A stretch of 64,000 nt of DNA, from contig NZ_CP079865.1 in NCBI RefSeq assembly GCF_025263565.1, forward strand, positions 6,324,001 to 6,388,000, given 5' to 3'. The stretch is from Mycobacterium sp. SMC-8. GTDB taxonomy: Bacteria > Actinomycetota > Actinomycetes > Mycobacteriales > Mycobacteriaceae. Numbering within the stretch: the first letter of the stretch is position 1; the number at the start of each line of letters is the position of its first letter. Both the position numbers and the translations under genes were made by a program. Below the pieces are notes generated by a model. That model was not told where the DNA came from. It made no database searches and saw nothing but the letters and a program-made list of their open reading frames with translations. Shown in pieces: positions 30,519-38,181 of the stretch.

Positions 30519-30573
30519 GAAATCGCATTCCACGCGCAGAATCTCGCGGTGATCCCGCGCTGACTGCAATCTC
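30519..30573. repeat. Hairpin element, family 2, degenerate copy
   Basis: Left arm GAAATCGCATTCCACGCG (30519-30536) and imperfect right arm at 30556-30573 (13 of 18 positions complementary). The left arm closely matches the perfect hairpin at 39333. It lies after the corA stop and before the convergent SUFU gene, a position suited to a terminator. Confidence 0.6.
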
Positions 30574-30585
30574 GGCCGAATCAGG

Positions 30586-30649
30586 GGCGGCTCGCCGCTC
30601 AGGTTGGATTGGCGGCTCGCCGCTCAGGTTGGATTGGCGGCTCGCCGCC
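30586..30649. repeat. 25-bp tandem repeat, 2.5 copies
   Basis: Two identical 25-bp units (30586-30610, 30611-30635) and a partial third to 30649, each starting GGCGGCTCGCCGCTCAGG. The unit contains the small palindrome GGCGGC-TC-GCCGC. The array carries the end of the SUFU coding sequence, whose stop codon lies inside the second unit. Confidence 0.85.
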
Positions 30650-31217
30650 GTGGGTCCGTCGGATCGACCCCGTCCTGCACCCACGCCTCCCTCATCGCCT
30701 CCGCACCCTTGAGTCGCACCCACGCCGCCTCCGTCGGGGTGATCGGCACCGCCGAGAGCAGCGTCACCGGCGACAACGGCTCGGGCAACACGACGTCGTC
30801 GATATCGCTGTGGCCCAACAGAAATGCCGTGAACGGCGCACCTTCCCACAACGGCGTCTCGAGGTCGACCAGCGCGTCCGGCGCCAGAACCAGACCCTCG
30901 ACCGCGGGGGCCGCCGCGACGATCGCGACCGAGCGCGACAACCCGGCAGGCGAGGGGCCGCGCAACGCGACCACGACCTCCGCACGGGGACCCTGCACCG
31001 GATCGGCCACCATGTCGGTCGGGTCGACCATCGGATGCCGCGAGCACCCCAGCGAAACATACTGCACCGCAGCGTCTCCCGGCCCGGCGAAGCGCAGCAC
31101 GTCGATGCGTTCGGTGCCGAGGAAGGTGACGCTGGCAATGCCCGGCTCGGCGGTGATGCCGTTGCGGGCGAAGTGATCCCGCACATGCGCACGAACCAGG
31201 TCGAGAACCTCGGTCAT
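30624..31217 (-). CDS. Suppressor of fused (SUFU)-domain protein
   Basis: A 197-aa cytosolic protein resembling the SUFU-like domain family. Visible features: V-Q-Y-V-S-L-G-C-S near residues 51-59, the central H-P-M-V-D and P-R-A-E-V-V-V-A-L-R strand, and the later L-L-S-A-V-P-I-T-P-T-E-A motif that marks bacterial SUFU domains. No signal peptide or membrane segment. Bacterial members are poorly understood; some are proposed immunity proteins. Its ATG overlaps the sugC stop by 4 bp, so it is co-translated with SugC. The C-terminus R-R-R-A-A-N-P-T is encoded by the 25-bp tandem repeat, so its end may vary between strains. Confidence 0.72.
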   Translation of the reverse strand: MTEVLDLVRAHVRDHFARNGITAEPGIASVTFLGTERIDVLRFAGPGDAAVQYVSLGCSRHPMVDPTDMVADPVQGPRAEVVVALRGPSPAGLSRSVAIVAAAPAVEGLVLAPDALVDLETPLWEGAPFTAFLLGHSDIDDVVLPEPLSPVTLLSAVPITPTEAAWVRLKGAEAMREAWVQDGVDPTDPRRRAANPT

Positions 31218-32389
31218 GCGCGCACTTCCGGCAGGGACAGGTTGCTTCCGGTACGGGGATCGAACAGCTGCACGTTGGCCGGATTCAACGCCAGCTGCAC
31301 GGTCGACCCGGGCTTGGCCGCCGAATGCACCGGAAACCGTGCGACGAACTCGTTCTCACCGGCCGCCGACTCCGCGGCGACCTCGGCCAGCTGCACCGCC
31401 TGCGCCGCGGGGCCGTCTACCCCGAAGTAGACGTACTTGTCGGCGCCCAGCGTCTCCACCATCTCGACGGTGACCTCGAACACCAGGGCGCCGATCTTGG
31501 CATAGGCGTCGATGACGGCCGCGTCCTCGAGGTGTTCCGGACGGATCCCCGCGATCAGGTCATCGGCGAAGCGGTGATCCCTGAGCCGCTCGTAGACGGC
31601 TCCGGTCAACGGGATCTCACCGAAAGGCAACCGGATACCGAGCTCGGTCAGCGCGGCCGGGAAGAAGTTCATCGCCGGGGAACCGATGAACCCCGCCACG
31701 AAAAGGTTGACAGGTGAGCGGTACAACTCCTCGGGGGTGCCGATCTGCTGCACAGCGCCACTCGACATCACCACCACCCGGTCACCGAGCGTCATGGCCT
31801 CGGTCTGGTCATGGGTCACATAGAGCGTCGTCGTCCCGAGCCGCTTCTGCAGACGCGCGATCTCGGTGCGCATCTGCCCCCTCAGCTTCGCATCGAGATT
31901 CGACAACGGCTCGTCCAGCAGGAAGGCCTTGGGATTCCGTACGATGGCGCGCCCCATCGCGACCCGCTGGCGCTGACCCCCCGAGAGCTGGCTCGGCTTA
32001 CGGTCCAGCACGGCAGTCAGGTCAAGGGTTTTCGCCGTCTGCTCGACCTTCTGCGCGATCTCGTACCTGTTCAGCTTGGCCAGGGTCAGCGGGAACGCGA
32101 TGTTCTCGCCCACCGTCATGTGCGGGTAGAGAGCATACGACTGGAACACCATCGCGATGTCGCGGTCTTTGACCGACCGCTCGTTGACCCGCTCACCGTC
32201 GATACGCAACTCGCCGGAGGTGATCTCTTCGAGTCCGGCGATCATGTTGAGCGTGGTGGACTTACCGCAACCCGACGGCCCGACCAGGATCACGAATTCG
32301 CCGTCGGCGACCGTGATCGACAGGTCGCGCACAGCCGCCGTGCCGTCGGGGTAACTCTTGGTCACCCCGTCCAAAACGATCTCAGCCAT
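31214..32389 (-). CDS. sugC: SugC-like ABC sugar transporter ATPase, without its partners
   Basis: A 391-aa MalK/UgpC-type ATPase. Walker A G-P-S-G-C-G-K-S-T at about 37-45, signature L-S-G-G-Q-R-Q near 135, Walker B with D-E-P-L-S-N-L-D, and a C-terminal regulatory OB domain of about 150 residues. It matches M. tuberculosis SugC (Rv1238) almost throughout as I recall it. In that species SugC powers LpqY-SugA-SugB, which takes back trehalose released from mycolate exchange. Here lpqY, sugA and sugB are absent: the next gene upstream is the Rv1234-like gene after 143 bp. The ATG is preceded by AGGGAG. It may serve other sugar permeases encoded elsewhere. Confidence 0.9.
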   Translation of the reverse strand: MAEIVLDGVTKSYPDGTAAVRDLSITVADGEFVILVGPSGCGKSTTLNMIAGLEEITSGELRIDGERVNERSVKDRDIAMVFQSYALYPHMTVGENIAFPLTLAKLNRYEIAQKVEQTAKTLDLTAVLDRKPSQLSGGQRQRVAMGRAIVRNPKAFLLDEPLSNLDAKLRGQMRTEIARLQKRLGTTTLYVTHDQTEAMTLGDRVVVMSSGAVQQIGTPEELYRSPVNLFVAGFIGSPAMNFFPAALTELGIRLPFGEIPLTGAVYERLRDHRFADDLIAGIRPEHLEDAAVIDAYAKIGALVFEVTVEMVETLGADKYVYFGVDGPAAQAVQLAEVAAESAAGENEFVARFPVHSAAKPGSTVQLALNPANVQLFDPRTGSNLSLPEVRA

Positions 32390-32532
32390 CGGCTCCCTCT
32401 CACCGCACGGGCCCGGGCATCACACCGATACCCGCCCCTGCGACGGGATTGTCCCGCGGGGCAAAACTAGGGCCAACGCGTCGCCGAGTGCAACATCGTC
32501 ACCGCAGGCCGCCGCGGTGCACGACGCAGGAG

Positions 32533-33060
32533 TCAGATGGTCAGGCGGGCGAGCAGATCCCGGCCGCGCTCGGCGTTCTGCGGGTCGCAGAGCACGTCGT
32601 AGCGTCCGGCCACCAGCTGCAGCGTCGAACTGAAATCTCTTGTCCCGCGCGCCATCGCATACGGGATCGCCGAGGTGATCAGGCCGAAGAACACACCGGC
32701 GATCAACCCGGTGACGAGCGCACTCCACGGGTTGGGGCTGAAGAACCCGAGAATCAAACCGATGAACAGGCCCAGCCAGGCGCCGGTGAGCACCCCGCCG
32801 CCGAGCACCTTCGGCCACGTCAACCGTCCTGTGACGCGCTCGACCTGCATCAGGTCCACGCCGACGATGGTGACCTGCTGGACCGGAAACTCTTGGTCGG
32901 ACAGGTAGTCCACGGCGCGCTGCGCCTCCGCATAGGTGGGATACGAACCGATCGGCCAACCCTTGGGCGGGGTCGGAAGGCCTACCGGGCGACCACGTCC
33001 CGTGGCCGGGCCGCCGGGCGCCGCAGCGGGATTCTGTCCTGGCTGAAACGGGCTGGTCAT
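32533..33060 (-). CDS. General stress protein 17M-domain membrane protein (Rv1234-like)
   Basis: A 175-aa protein. A Pro/Gly/Gln-rich N-terminal tail of about 35 residues is followed by a GSP17M-type domain (W-P-I-G-S-Y-P-T-Y-A-E-A-Q-R-A-V-D-Y-L) and two close membrane helices (about 85-130) forming a G-x-x-x-G-rich hairpin. The ATG at 33060 has AAGGAG upstream. It occupies the Rv1234 position, next to the sug locus in M. tuberculosis. The function is unknown; the family is linked to general stress responses. Confidence 0.8.
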   Translation of the reverse strand: MTSPFQPGQNPAAAPGGPATGRGRPVGLPTPPKGWPIGSYPTYAEAQRAVDYLSDQEFPVQQVTIVGVDLMQVERVTGRLTWPKVLGGGVLTGAWLGLFIGLILGFFSPNPWSALVTGLIAGVFFGLITSAIPYAMARGTRDFSSTLQLVAGRYDVLCDPQNAERGRDLLARLTI

Positions 33061-33167
33061 CTCGTCACTCCTTCGCTACGCCCACGTAACGCTAGTCCCC
33101 TGATCAACGAGCGGCACCCCCGGAAGGTGCCGCCGCGGCGCTCACCTCGGGTTTCCCACGGCTAGGC

Positions 33168-33173
33168 TAGGTT
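33168..33173 (+). promoter_or_regulatory. -10 element TAGGTT for the DUF4190 gene
   Basis: TAGGTT, preceded by an overlapping TAGGCT at 33163, lies 7 nt before the ATG at 33181, so the transcript is probably leaderless. Confidence 0.5.
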
Positions 33174-33180
33174 GATCAGC

Positions 33181-33861
33181 ATGACAAATTCGGACAACGA
33201 CGCAGGCCGTAGCGAATCGTCCGACTCCCCCACGGGAGGGTCCGAACCTTCCTCGGCCGGTTATGAAGCGCCTCCGATCGAGCACACCCAGGGCACCGCG
33301 GCCGAGCAGCCGCAGAACTACCCGCCGGCATACAACCCGCCGCCGGTCTCGGGGTACGACCAGCCTCCGGCGTACACGCCGACCACCGGCTACCCGCCGC
33401 CCGGGGGTTTCGCGGCGCCGGACTATCCGCCGCCCGCCGGTTACCCGCCGCCCTACCCCGACGCCGGCCCGCCCGCGCCCTACCCGGGCCCCGGCTACGC
33501 CCCACCGGGATACCCGCCCCCGGATTTCGGTGGCCCGTCCTACCCGCCGCCGCCGTACGGCGCCGTACCCGGCGGATATCCGCCCGCCGGCGGGTGGACC
33601 GGGGCCGAGTTCGGTTACGGGCCGCCGCCCCCGCAGGGCACCAACACCATGGCGATCGGCTCCCTGGTGGCCTCGTGCGTCGGCCTGTTCTGTTGCCTGG
33701 GGTCCATCGTCGGGATCGTGCTCGGCATCGTGGCGATGGGCCAGATCAAGCAGACCCACCAGGACGGCAACGGGCTGGCGATCGCCGGCATCGTCGTCGG
33801 TGTGCTCACCCTTCTGATCAGCGGCATCGCCACCCTGGCCATCATCGGCTCGGGCTCCTGA
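33181..33861 (+). CDS. Pro/Tyr/Gly-rich DUF4190 membrane protein (Rv1233c-like)
   Basis: A 226-aa protein. The N-terminal two-thirds is a disordered tail built of short repeats around Y-P-P-P and G-Y-P-P. The C-terminal part (about 155-226) is a DUF4190 pair of membrane helices, with I-G-S-L-V-A-S-C-V-G-L-F-C-C and a second helix ending I-I-G-S-G-S. I chose ATG at 33181 over an upstream TTG because the -10 hexamer is placed for it. Such proteins are often peripheral to cell-division or envelope complexes, but no function is shown here. Confidence 0.82.
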   Translation: MTNSDNDAGRSESSDSPTGGSEPSSAGYEAPPIEHTQGTAAEQPQNYPPAYNPPPVSGYDQPPAYTPTTGYPPPGGFAAPDYPPPAGYPPPYPDAGPPAPYPGPGYAPPGYPPPDFGGPSYPPPPYGAVPGGYPPAGGWTGAEFGYGPPPPQGTNTMAIGSLVASCVGLFCCLGSIVGIVLGIVAMGQIKQTHQDGNGLAIAGIVVGVLTLLISGIATLAIIGSGS

Positions 33862-33874
33862 CCCGCGGGACCAC

Positions 33875-34831
33875 TTAGCTCGGCGGCTGGAACCTCTCGC
33901 CCTTGCGCTGCATACCCGCGGCCCTGCCCTTGCCCGCGATCACCAGCGCCATCTTGCGGCTGGCCTCGTCGATCATCTCGTCGCCGAGCATCGCCGCTCC
34001 CCTGGCGCCGCCGGCCTTCGAGGTGTGCCACTCGTAGGCTTCCAGGATCAATTCGGCATGGTCGTAGGCCTCCTGACGGGGGCTGTAGATTTCGTTGCCC
34101 GCCTCGATCTGGTCGGGATGCAGCACCCACTTGCCGTCGTAGCCCAGCGCCGCCGAGCGGCCCGCGACCCGCCGGAACGCTTCGACGTCCCGCACCTTCA
34201 GATACGGGCCGTCGATGGCGGCGATGCCGTTGGCGCGTGCCGCCACCAGGATCCGCATCAACACGTGGTGATAGGCGTCGCCCTCGCCGTACCCTTCGGG
34301 CTGCTCCCCGACTTCCAGAGTCCGCATGTTCAGGCTCGCCATCAGATCAGCGGGACCGAGCACCAGGGCCTGGACCCGGGGTGCCGCGGCGATGAGGTCG
34401 ACGTTCGTCAGCCCCTTGGCGTCCTCGATCTGGGCCTCGATACCGATGTGCCCCAATGGCAGATCGTGCGTGGCCTCCAGCTGGCCGAGCAGGAGATCGA
34501 GGGCGTACACGTGTGACACGTCGGTCACCTTGGGCAGCACCACGACGTCCAGCGCGGTCCCAGCCCTGGCGACCACCTCGATGATGTCGGCATGCGTCCA
34601 CGGGGTGGTCCAGTCGTTGACGCGCACCCCGCGCAGCGCTCCGGACCACCCCGGCTCGGCCAGCGCCGCGGCAACCTGCTCGCGCGCCTGCGCCTTGGCC
34701 TCCGGGGCGACGGCGTCCTCAAGGTCGAGGAACACCTGATCGGCGGGAAGGGTCTTGGCCTTCTGGATCATCTTCGCGCTGCTGCCCGGCACGGACAGGC
34801 ACGTCCGACGGGGTCGATACCGGTTTTCCAC
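33875..34831 (-). CDS. HpcH/HpaI aldolase, CitE/malyl-CoA lyase family
   Basis: A 318-aa TIM-barrel CoA-ester lyase. Visible: R-R-T-C-L-S-V-P-G-S near residues 8-17 (CoA/phosphate side), the metal-binding acid cluster F-L-D-L-E-D-A-V near 34-41, and conserved G-P-A-D-L near 178 and H-P-D-Q near 237. Likely reaction: reversible cleavage of L-malyl-CoA or beta-methylmalyl-CoA to glyoxylate and an acyl-CoA. GTG at 34831 is only 26 bp from the divergent ATG at 34858. It is not present between Rv1233c and Rv1232c in M. tuberculosis as I recall; a role in glyoxylate metabolism is inferred. The substrate is not proven. Confidence 0.82.
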   Translation of the reverse strand: MENRYRPRRTCLSVPGSSAKMIQKAKTLPADQVFLDLEDAVAPEAKAQAREQVAAALAEPGWSGALRGVRVNDWTTPWTHADIIEVVARAGTALDVVVLPKVTDVSHVYALDLLLGQLEATHDLPLGHIGIEAQIEDAKGLTNVDLIAAAPRVQALVLGPADLMASLNMRTLEVGEQPEGYGEGDAYHHVLMRILVAARANGIAAIDGPYLKVRDVEAFRRVAGRSAALGYDGKWVLHPDQIEAGNEIYSPRQEAYDHAELILEAYEWHTSKAGGARGAAMLGDEMIDEASRKMALVIAGKGRAAGMQRKGERFQPPS

Positions 34832-34843
34832 AACAACACTCTC

Positions 34844-34849
34844 TACCCT
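34844..34849 (+). promoter_or_regulatory. -10 element TACCCT in the 26-bp divergent gap
   Basis: TACCCT lies 8 nt before the ATG at 34858. The 26-bp gap must hold control signals for both divergent genes, so the upstream promoter parts lie inside the lyase coding sequence. Confidence 0.4.
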
Positions 34850-34857
34850 TTACAACC

Positions 34858-36153
34858 ATGGCGTCGGTCAACAGGGTCTATGCGGCTCGTCTCGCGGGCA
34901 TGGTCGTACTCGGACCCGACGGCGAATCCATCGGCCGTGTCCGTGACGTGGTCGTCGGCATCAGCGTCGTACGCCAACAACCCCGTGTGCTCGGCCTCGT
35001 CATCGAATTGCTCACCCGCAGAAGAATTTTCGTGCCGATCTTGCGCGTCACGGCCATCGAGCCGGGCGCGGTCACACTGTCGACGGGCAACGTCTCGCTG
35101 CGGCGCTTCTCCCAGCGGCCCGGTGAGGTGCTGGTGCTCGGGCAGGTGATCGAGACCCGGGTCCGCGTCGACGATCCGGACCTGCCGGAACTGGCCGGGG
35201 TGGACGTCGTGGTCGTCGACCTCGCCATCGAACAGACCCGCACCCGCGACTGGATGGTCACCAAGGTCGCGGTGCGCCAGCAGCGCCGGCTGGGCCGGCG
35301 GAGCAACGTCTACACCGTCGACTGGCAGAACGTGCAGGGCCTCACCCCGTCCGGTCTGGCGATGCCCGATCAGGGAGTGGCCCAGCTGCTGGAGCAGTTC
35401 GAGGGCCAGCGCGCCGTCGAGGTGGCCGACGCGATCCGGGAACTGCCCGCCAAGCGGCGCTACGAGGTGATCAATGCCTTCGACGACGAGCGCCTCGCCG
35501 ATGTGCTGCAGGAACTGCCGGTGGACCAGCAGGTGGCCCTGCTCCGCCAACTCAAGACCGACCGGGCGGCCGACGTGCTCGAGGCGATGGACCCCGACGA
35601 CGCCGCCGATCTGCTGGGCACGATGACGCCCGCCGACGCCGAACAGTTCCTGCGCCGGATGGATCCGGAGGACTCCGAGGACGTCCGCCGGCTGCTGAGC
35701 CACTCACCGAACACCGCGGGCGGTCTGATGACCTCCGAACCGGTGGCACTCGCCCCGGACACCACCGTCGCCGAGGCGCTGGCGCGGGTCCGCGACCCGG
35801 ATCTGACCCCGGCGCTGGCGTCGTTGGTGTTCGTGGTGCGGCCGCCGACCGCCACCCCGACCGGACGCTACCTGGGGTGCGTGCACCTCCAGCGGCTGCT
35901 CCGCGAGCCGCCCGCCGCGCTGGTCAGCGGCATCATCGACACCGATCTGCCGACGCTGGGCCCGGAGGACTCGCTCGGCGCGGTGACCCGGTATTTCGCG
36001 GCCTACAACCTGGTGTGCGGCCCGGTGGTGGACGAGGAGAACCACCTGCTGGGGGCCGTGTCGGTCGACGACGTCCTGGACCATCTGCTGCCCGACGACT
36101 GGCGTGAACGAGAGGCCGAGCCCGTGATCGTGACCGCCGAGAAGGCCACATGA
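34858..36153 (+). CDS. MgtE N-domain/CBS protein with PRC-barrel start (Rv1232c-like)
   Basis: A 431-aa soluble protein. The N-terminal about 190 residues hold two PRC-barrel-like modules (V-L-G-P-D-G-E-S-I-G-R-V-R-D-V-V-V-G). Residues about 200-285 form an MgtE_N superhelix with the repeat pattern D-D-A-A-D-L-L. A C-terminal pair of CBS domains starts near M-T-S-E-P-V-A-L-A. The magnesium channel domain of MgtE is absent, so this is a regulator or sensor rather than a transporter. The stop overlaps the next ATG (ATGA). Next to the DUF1003 gene, as Rv1232c-Rv1231c. Confidence 0.87.
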   Translation: MASVNRVYAARLAGMVVLGPDGESIGRVRDVVVGISVVRQQPRVLGLVIELLTRRRIFVPILRVTAIEPGAVTLSTGNVSLRRFSQRPGEVLVLGQVIETRVRVDDPDLPELAGVDVVVVDLAIEQTRTRDWMVTKVAVRQQRRLGRRSNVYTVDWQNVQGLTPSGLAMPDQGVAQLLEQFEGQRAVEVADAIRELPAKRRYEVINAFDDERLADVLQELPVDQQVALLRQLKTDRAADVLEAMDPDDAADLLGTMTPADAEQFLRRMDPEDSEDVRRLLSHSPNTAGGLMTSEPVALAPDTTVAEALARVRDPDLTPALASLVFVVRPPTATPTGRYLGCVHLQRLLREPPAALVSGIIDTDLPTLGPEDSLGAVTRYFAAYNLVCGPVVDEENHLLGAVSVDDVLDHLLPDDWREREAEPVIVTAEKAT

Positions 36154-36695
36154 GCGACGCATCGTCGCGTCAGCGCCTGGACACCCCCAGGATCTCGCGG
36201 AGCCTGGCGCCCCGGCTGGACGTCGAGGCCGTGGGCCGGTTCAGCGAACGGATCGCCCGGTTCCTGGGCACCGGCCGCTATCTCGCGATCCAGACCATCG
36301 TCGTGATCGTGTGGATCCTGCTCAACCTCGGCGCGTTCGCCTGGCAATGGGACCCGTACCCGTTCATCCTCCTCAACCTGGCCTTCTCCACCCAGGCGGC
36401 TTATGCGGCGCCGCTGATCCTGCTCGCCCAGAACCGCCAGGAGAACCGCGACCGGGTCGCTCTGGAGGAGGATCGCCGACGCGCCGAACAGACCAAGGCC
36501 GACACCGAGTTCCTGGCCCGCGAGCTCGCGGCGCTGCGGTTGGCCGTCGGCGAGGTCGCCACCCGCGACTACCTGCGCCGCGAACTGGAGGAGATCCGCG
36601 AGCTGATCCAGGATCTGCACGCCCGCGCCGACGCCGGCAGACCCGAGAGCGGCAAACAAGACGCAGGTGAACGCAGGACCAAGAAATCCGGCTGA
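36150..36695 (+). CDS. DUF1003 membrane protein (Rv1231c-like)
   Basis: A 181-aa protein with two membrane helices (about 46-66 and 74-95, around W-I-L-L-N and L-A-F-S-T-Q-A-A-Y-A-A-P), followed by the R-Q-E-N-R-D-R motif diagnostic of DUF1003 and a long charged, probably coiled-coil tail (about 100-165). ATG overlaps the stop of the MgtE/CBS gene by 4 bp, indicating coupling. The function is unknown; fixed pairing with an MgtE-type sensor suggests a shared membrane role in cation physiology. Confidence 0.87.
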   Translation: MSDASSRQRLDTPRISRSLAPRLDVEAVGRFSERIARFLGTGRYLAIQTIVVIVWILLNLGAFAWQWDPYPFILLNLAFSTQAAYAAPLILLAQNRQENRDRVALEEDRRRAEQTKADTEFLARELAALRLAVGEVATRDYLRRELEEIRELIQDLHARADAGRPESGKQDAGERRTKKSG

Positions 36696-36783
36696 GACAC
36701 TCACGCCCATTGCTGTAACACCAACGTTGCCCAATAGGTATGGTGACTTGATTCACAGGTGATCTGACAGCTAGGACGGTCGA

Positions 36784-38127
36784 GTGCACATAGGGGGAGG
36801 ACCGGCCCTCACAGCGGCCCGGCGGCGCGCGGGGCAGTTCGTCCGGATGCCGGCATTCGGCGTCGCCGCGGTACTCACACCACTGGTGCTCGCCGGAGCC
36901 GTCGGCGCGTCTGCTCCCCAGGCGACCCAGCCCGGCCGCGACTCGGCGGTGATGCCACTGGCCGCGGTCGCCCCGTCGGCACCGGACCGTTCCGGCCCGT
37001 CGGTCGTCGCTGTCACCAAGACCCCGGCCCCGTTGCGCACCGTGGCCAACAGCTCGTCGGCTCCCCCGCCGCCACTGGTCGTCACTTCGCCTGGCACACT
37101 TCGCATTCCGTCGACGGCGCTGGCCGCCTACCGCAACGCCGAGACCATGATGGCGGCGGCCTACCCCGGCTGCGGGCTGAGCTGGAACTTGCTGGCCGGC
37201 ATCGGGCGCATCGAGTCGATGCACGCCTACGGCGGCGCCACCGACGCCCGCGGCACCGCGGTGCGGCCGATTTACGGGCCCGCGCTGGACGGCACACTGC
37301 CCGGCAACGAGGTCATCGTGCAGAGCCGGTCGGCCGATCGCGTGATCTACGCCCGGGCCATGGGGCCGATGCAGTTCCTGCCCGGAACGTGGTCACGGTA
37401 TGCCTCCGATGGTGACGGCGACGGTAAGGCCGACGTCCAGAATCTGTACGACGCCTCACTGGCCGCGGCCCGCTACCTGTGCAGCGGCAACATGAACCTG
37501 CGCAATCAGCCCGACGTCATCGCCGCGATCCTGCGCTACAACAACTCGATGGCCTACGCCCAGAACGTGCTGAGCTGGGCCGCGGCATACGCGACCGGCG
37601 TCGTTCCGGTCGACCTACCGCCGATCACCGGTGAGGTTCCCGAGCTGAGCACCGCGGCCACCACCAACAGCCACCTCGACCGGCGAGAGGGCATCGGCCC
37701 GGGCCTTCCGCTCAACGCGACCGGCCTGCCCGCCAACGATCCGCTGGCATTGATCCCCCTGATGAGCCGCACCGATGTGGCCAGCCAGATCAACCAGAAC
37801 GTGCCGGGCTTCGTGCCGGGCCAAAGCCTCGGCCCGCTGCCCGGACCGGCGCCGCAGGCGTTGCCCGAACCGGTGGCCCCACCGCCGCCGGCATGGGTGC
37901 CGCCGTGGATTCAGCAGCAACAGCAGCGAGCGCCCGAGTGCGCGGTGTTCTGCATCAAAGACCTCCCGCCCGCGGCGCCCCCCGCACCCGCCCCGGCGCC
38001 CGCGGCTCCGTTCGGCCTGCCGCCCGCTCCGGCGGCGCCGCCGGCCGCCGCCGTGCCCGACATGCCGACCGCGCCTGGTCCGGCACCCGGTCCGGCACCC
38101 GGACCCGCGCCCGGCCCGGTGGGCTGA
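36784..38127 (+). CDS. Secreted lytic transglycosylase (SLT/MltB-like, Rv1230c-like)
   Basis: A 447-aa cell-wall enzyme cleaving peptidoglycan glycan strands. GTG at 36784 begins a signal region with a hydrophobic segment near residues 20-40. The catalytic domain (about 110-270) carries L-A-G-I-G-R-I-E-S with the putative catalytic Glu, then R-A-M-G-P-M-Q-F-L-P-G-T-W and L-R-Y-N-N-S. The C-terminal 130 residues are Pro/Ala-rich, ending in repeated P-A-P-G units, likely a wall-spanning flexible arm. Two cysteines lie near residue 385. It precedes mrp as in M. tuberculosis. Confidence 0.87.
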   Translation: MHIGGGPALTAARRRAGQFVRMPAFGVAAVLTPLVLAGAVGASAPQATQPGRDSAVMPLAAVAPSAPDRSGPSVVAVTKTPAPLRTVANSSSAPPPPLVVTSPGTLRIPSTALAAYRNAETMMAAAYPGCGLSWNLLAGIGRIESMHAYGGATDARGTAVRPIYGPALDGTLPGNEVIVQSRSADRVIYARAMGPMQFLPGTWSRYASDGDGDGKADVQNLYDASLAAARYLCSGNMNLRNQPDVIAAILRYNNSMAYAQNVLSWAAAYATGVVPVDLPPITGEVPELSTAATTNSHLDRREGIGPGLPLNATGLPANDPLALIPLMSRTDVASQINQNVPGFVPGQSLGPLPGPAPQALPEPVAPPPPAWVPPWIQQQQQRAPECAVFCIKDLPPAAPPAPAPAPAAPFGLPPAPAAPPAAAVPDMPTAPGPAPGPAPGPAPGPVG

Positions 38128-38170
38128 GCACCGCCGGCGCCCGCATTCGGGGGCCCGGCCGTCCGGCGCC

Positions 38171-38176
38171 TAGACT
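38171..38176 (+). promoter_or_regulatory. -10 element TAGACT for mrp
   Basis: TAGACT ends 5 nt before GTG (38182) and 8 nt before ATG (38185). Either start would be leaderless or nearly so. Confidence 0.5.
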
Positions 38177-38181
38177 CGCCG

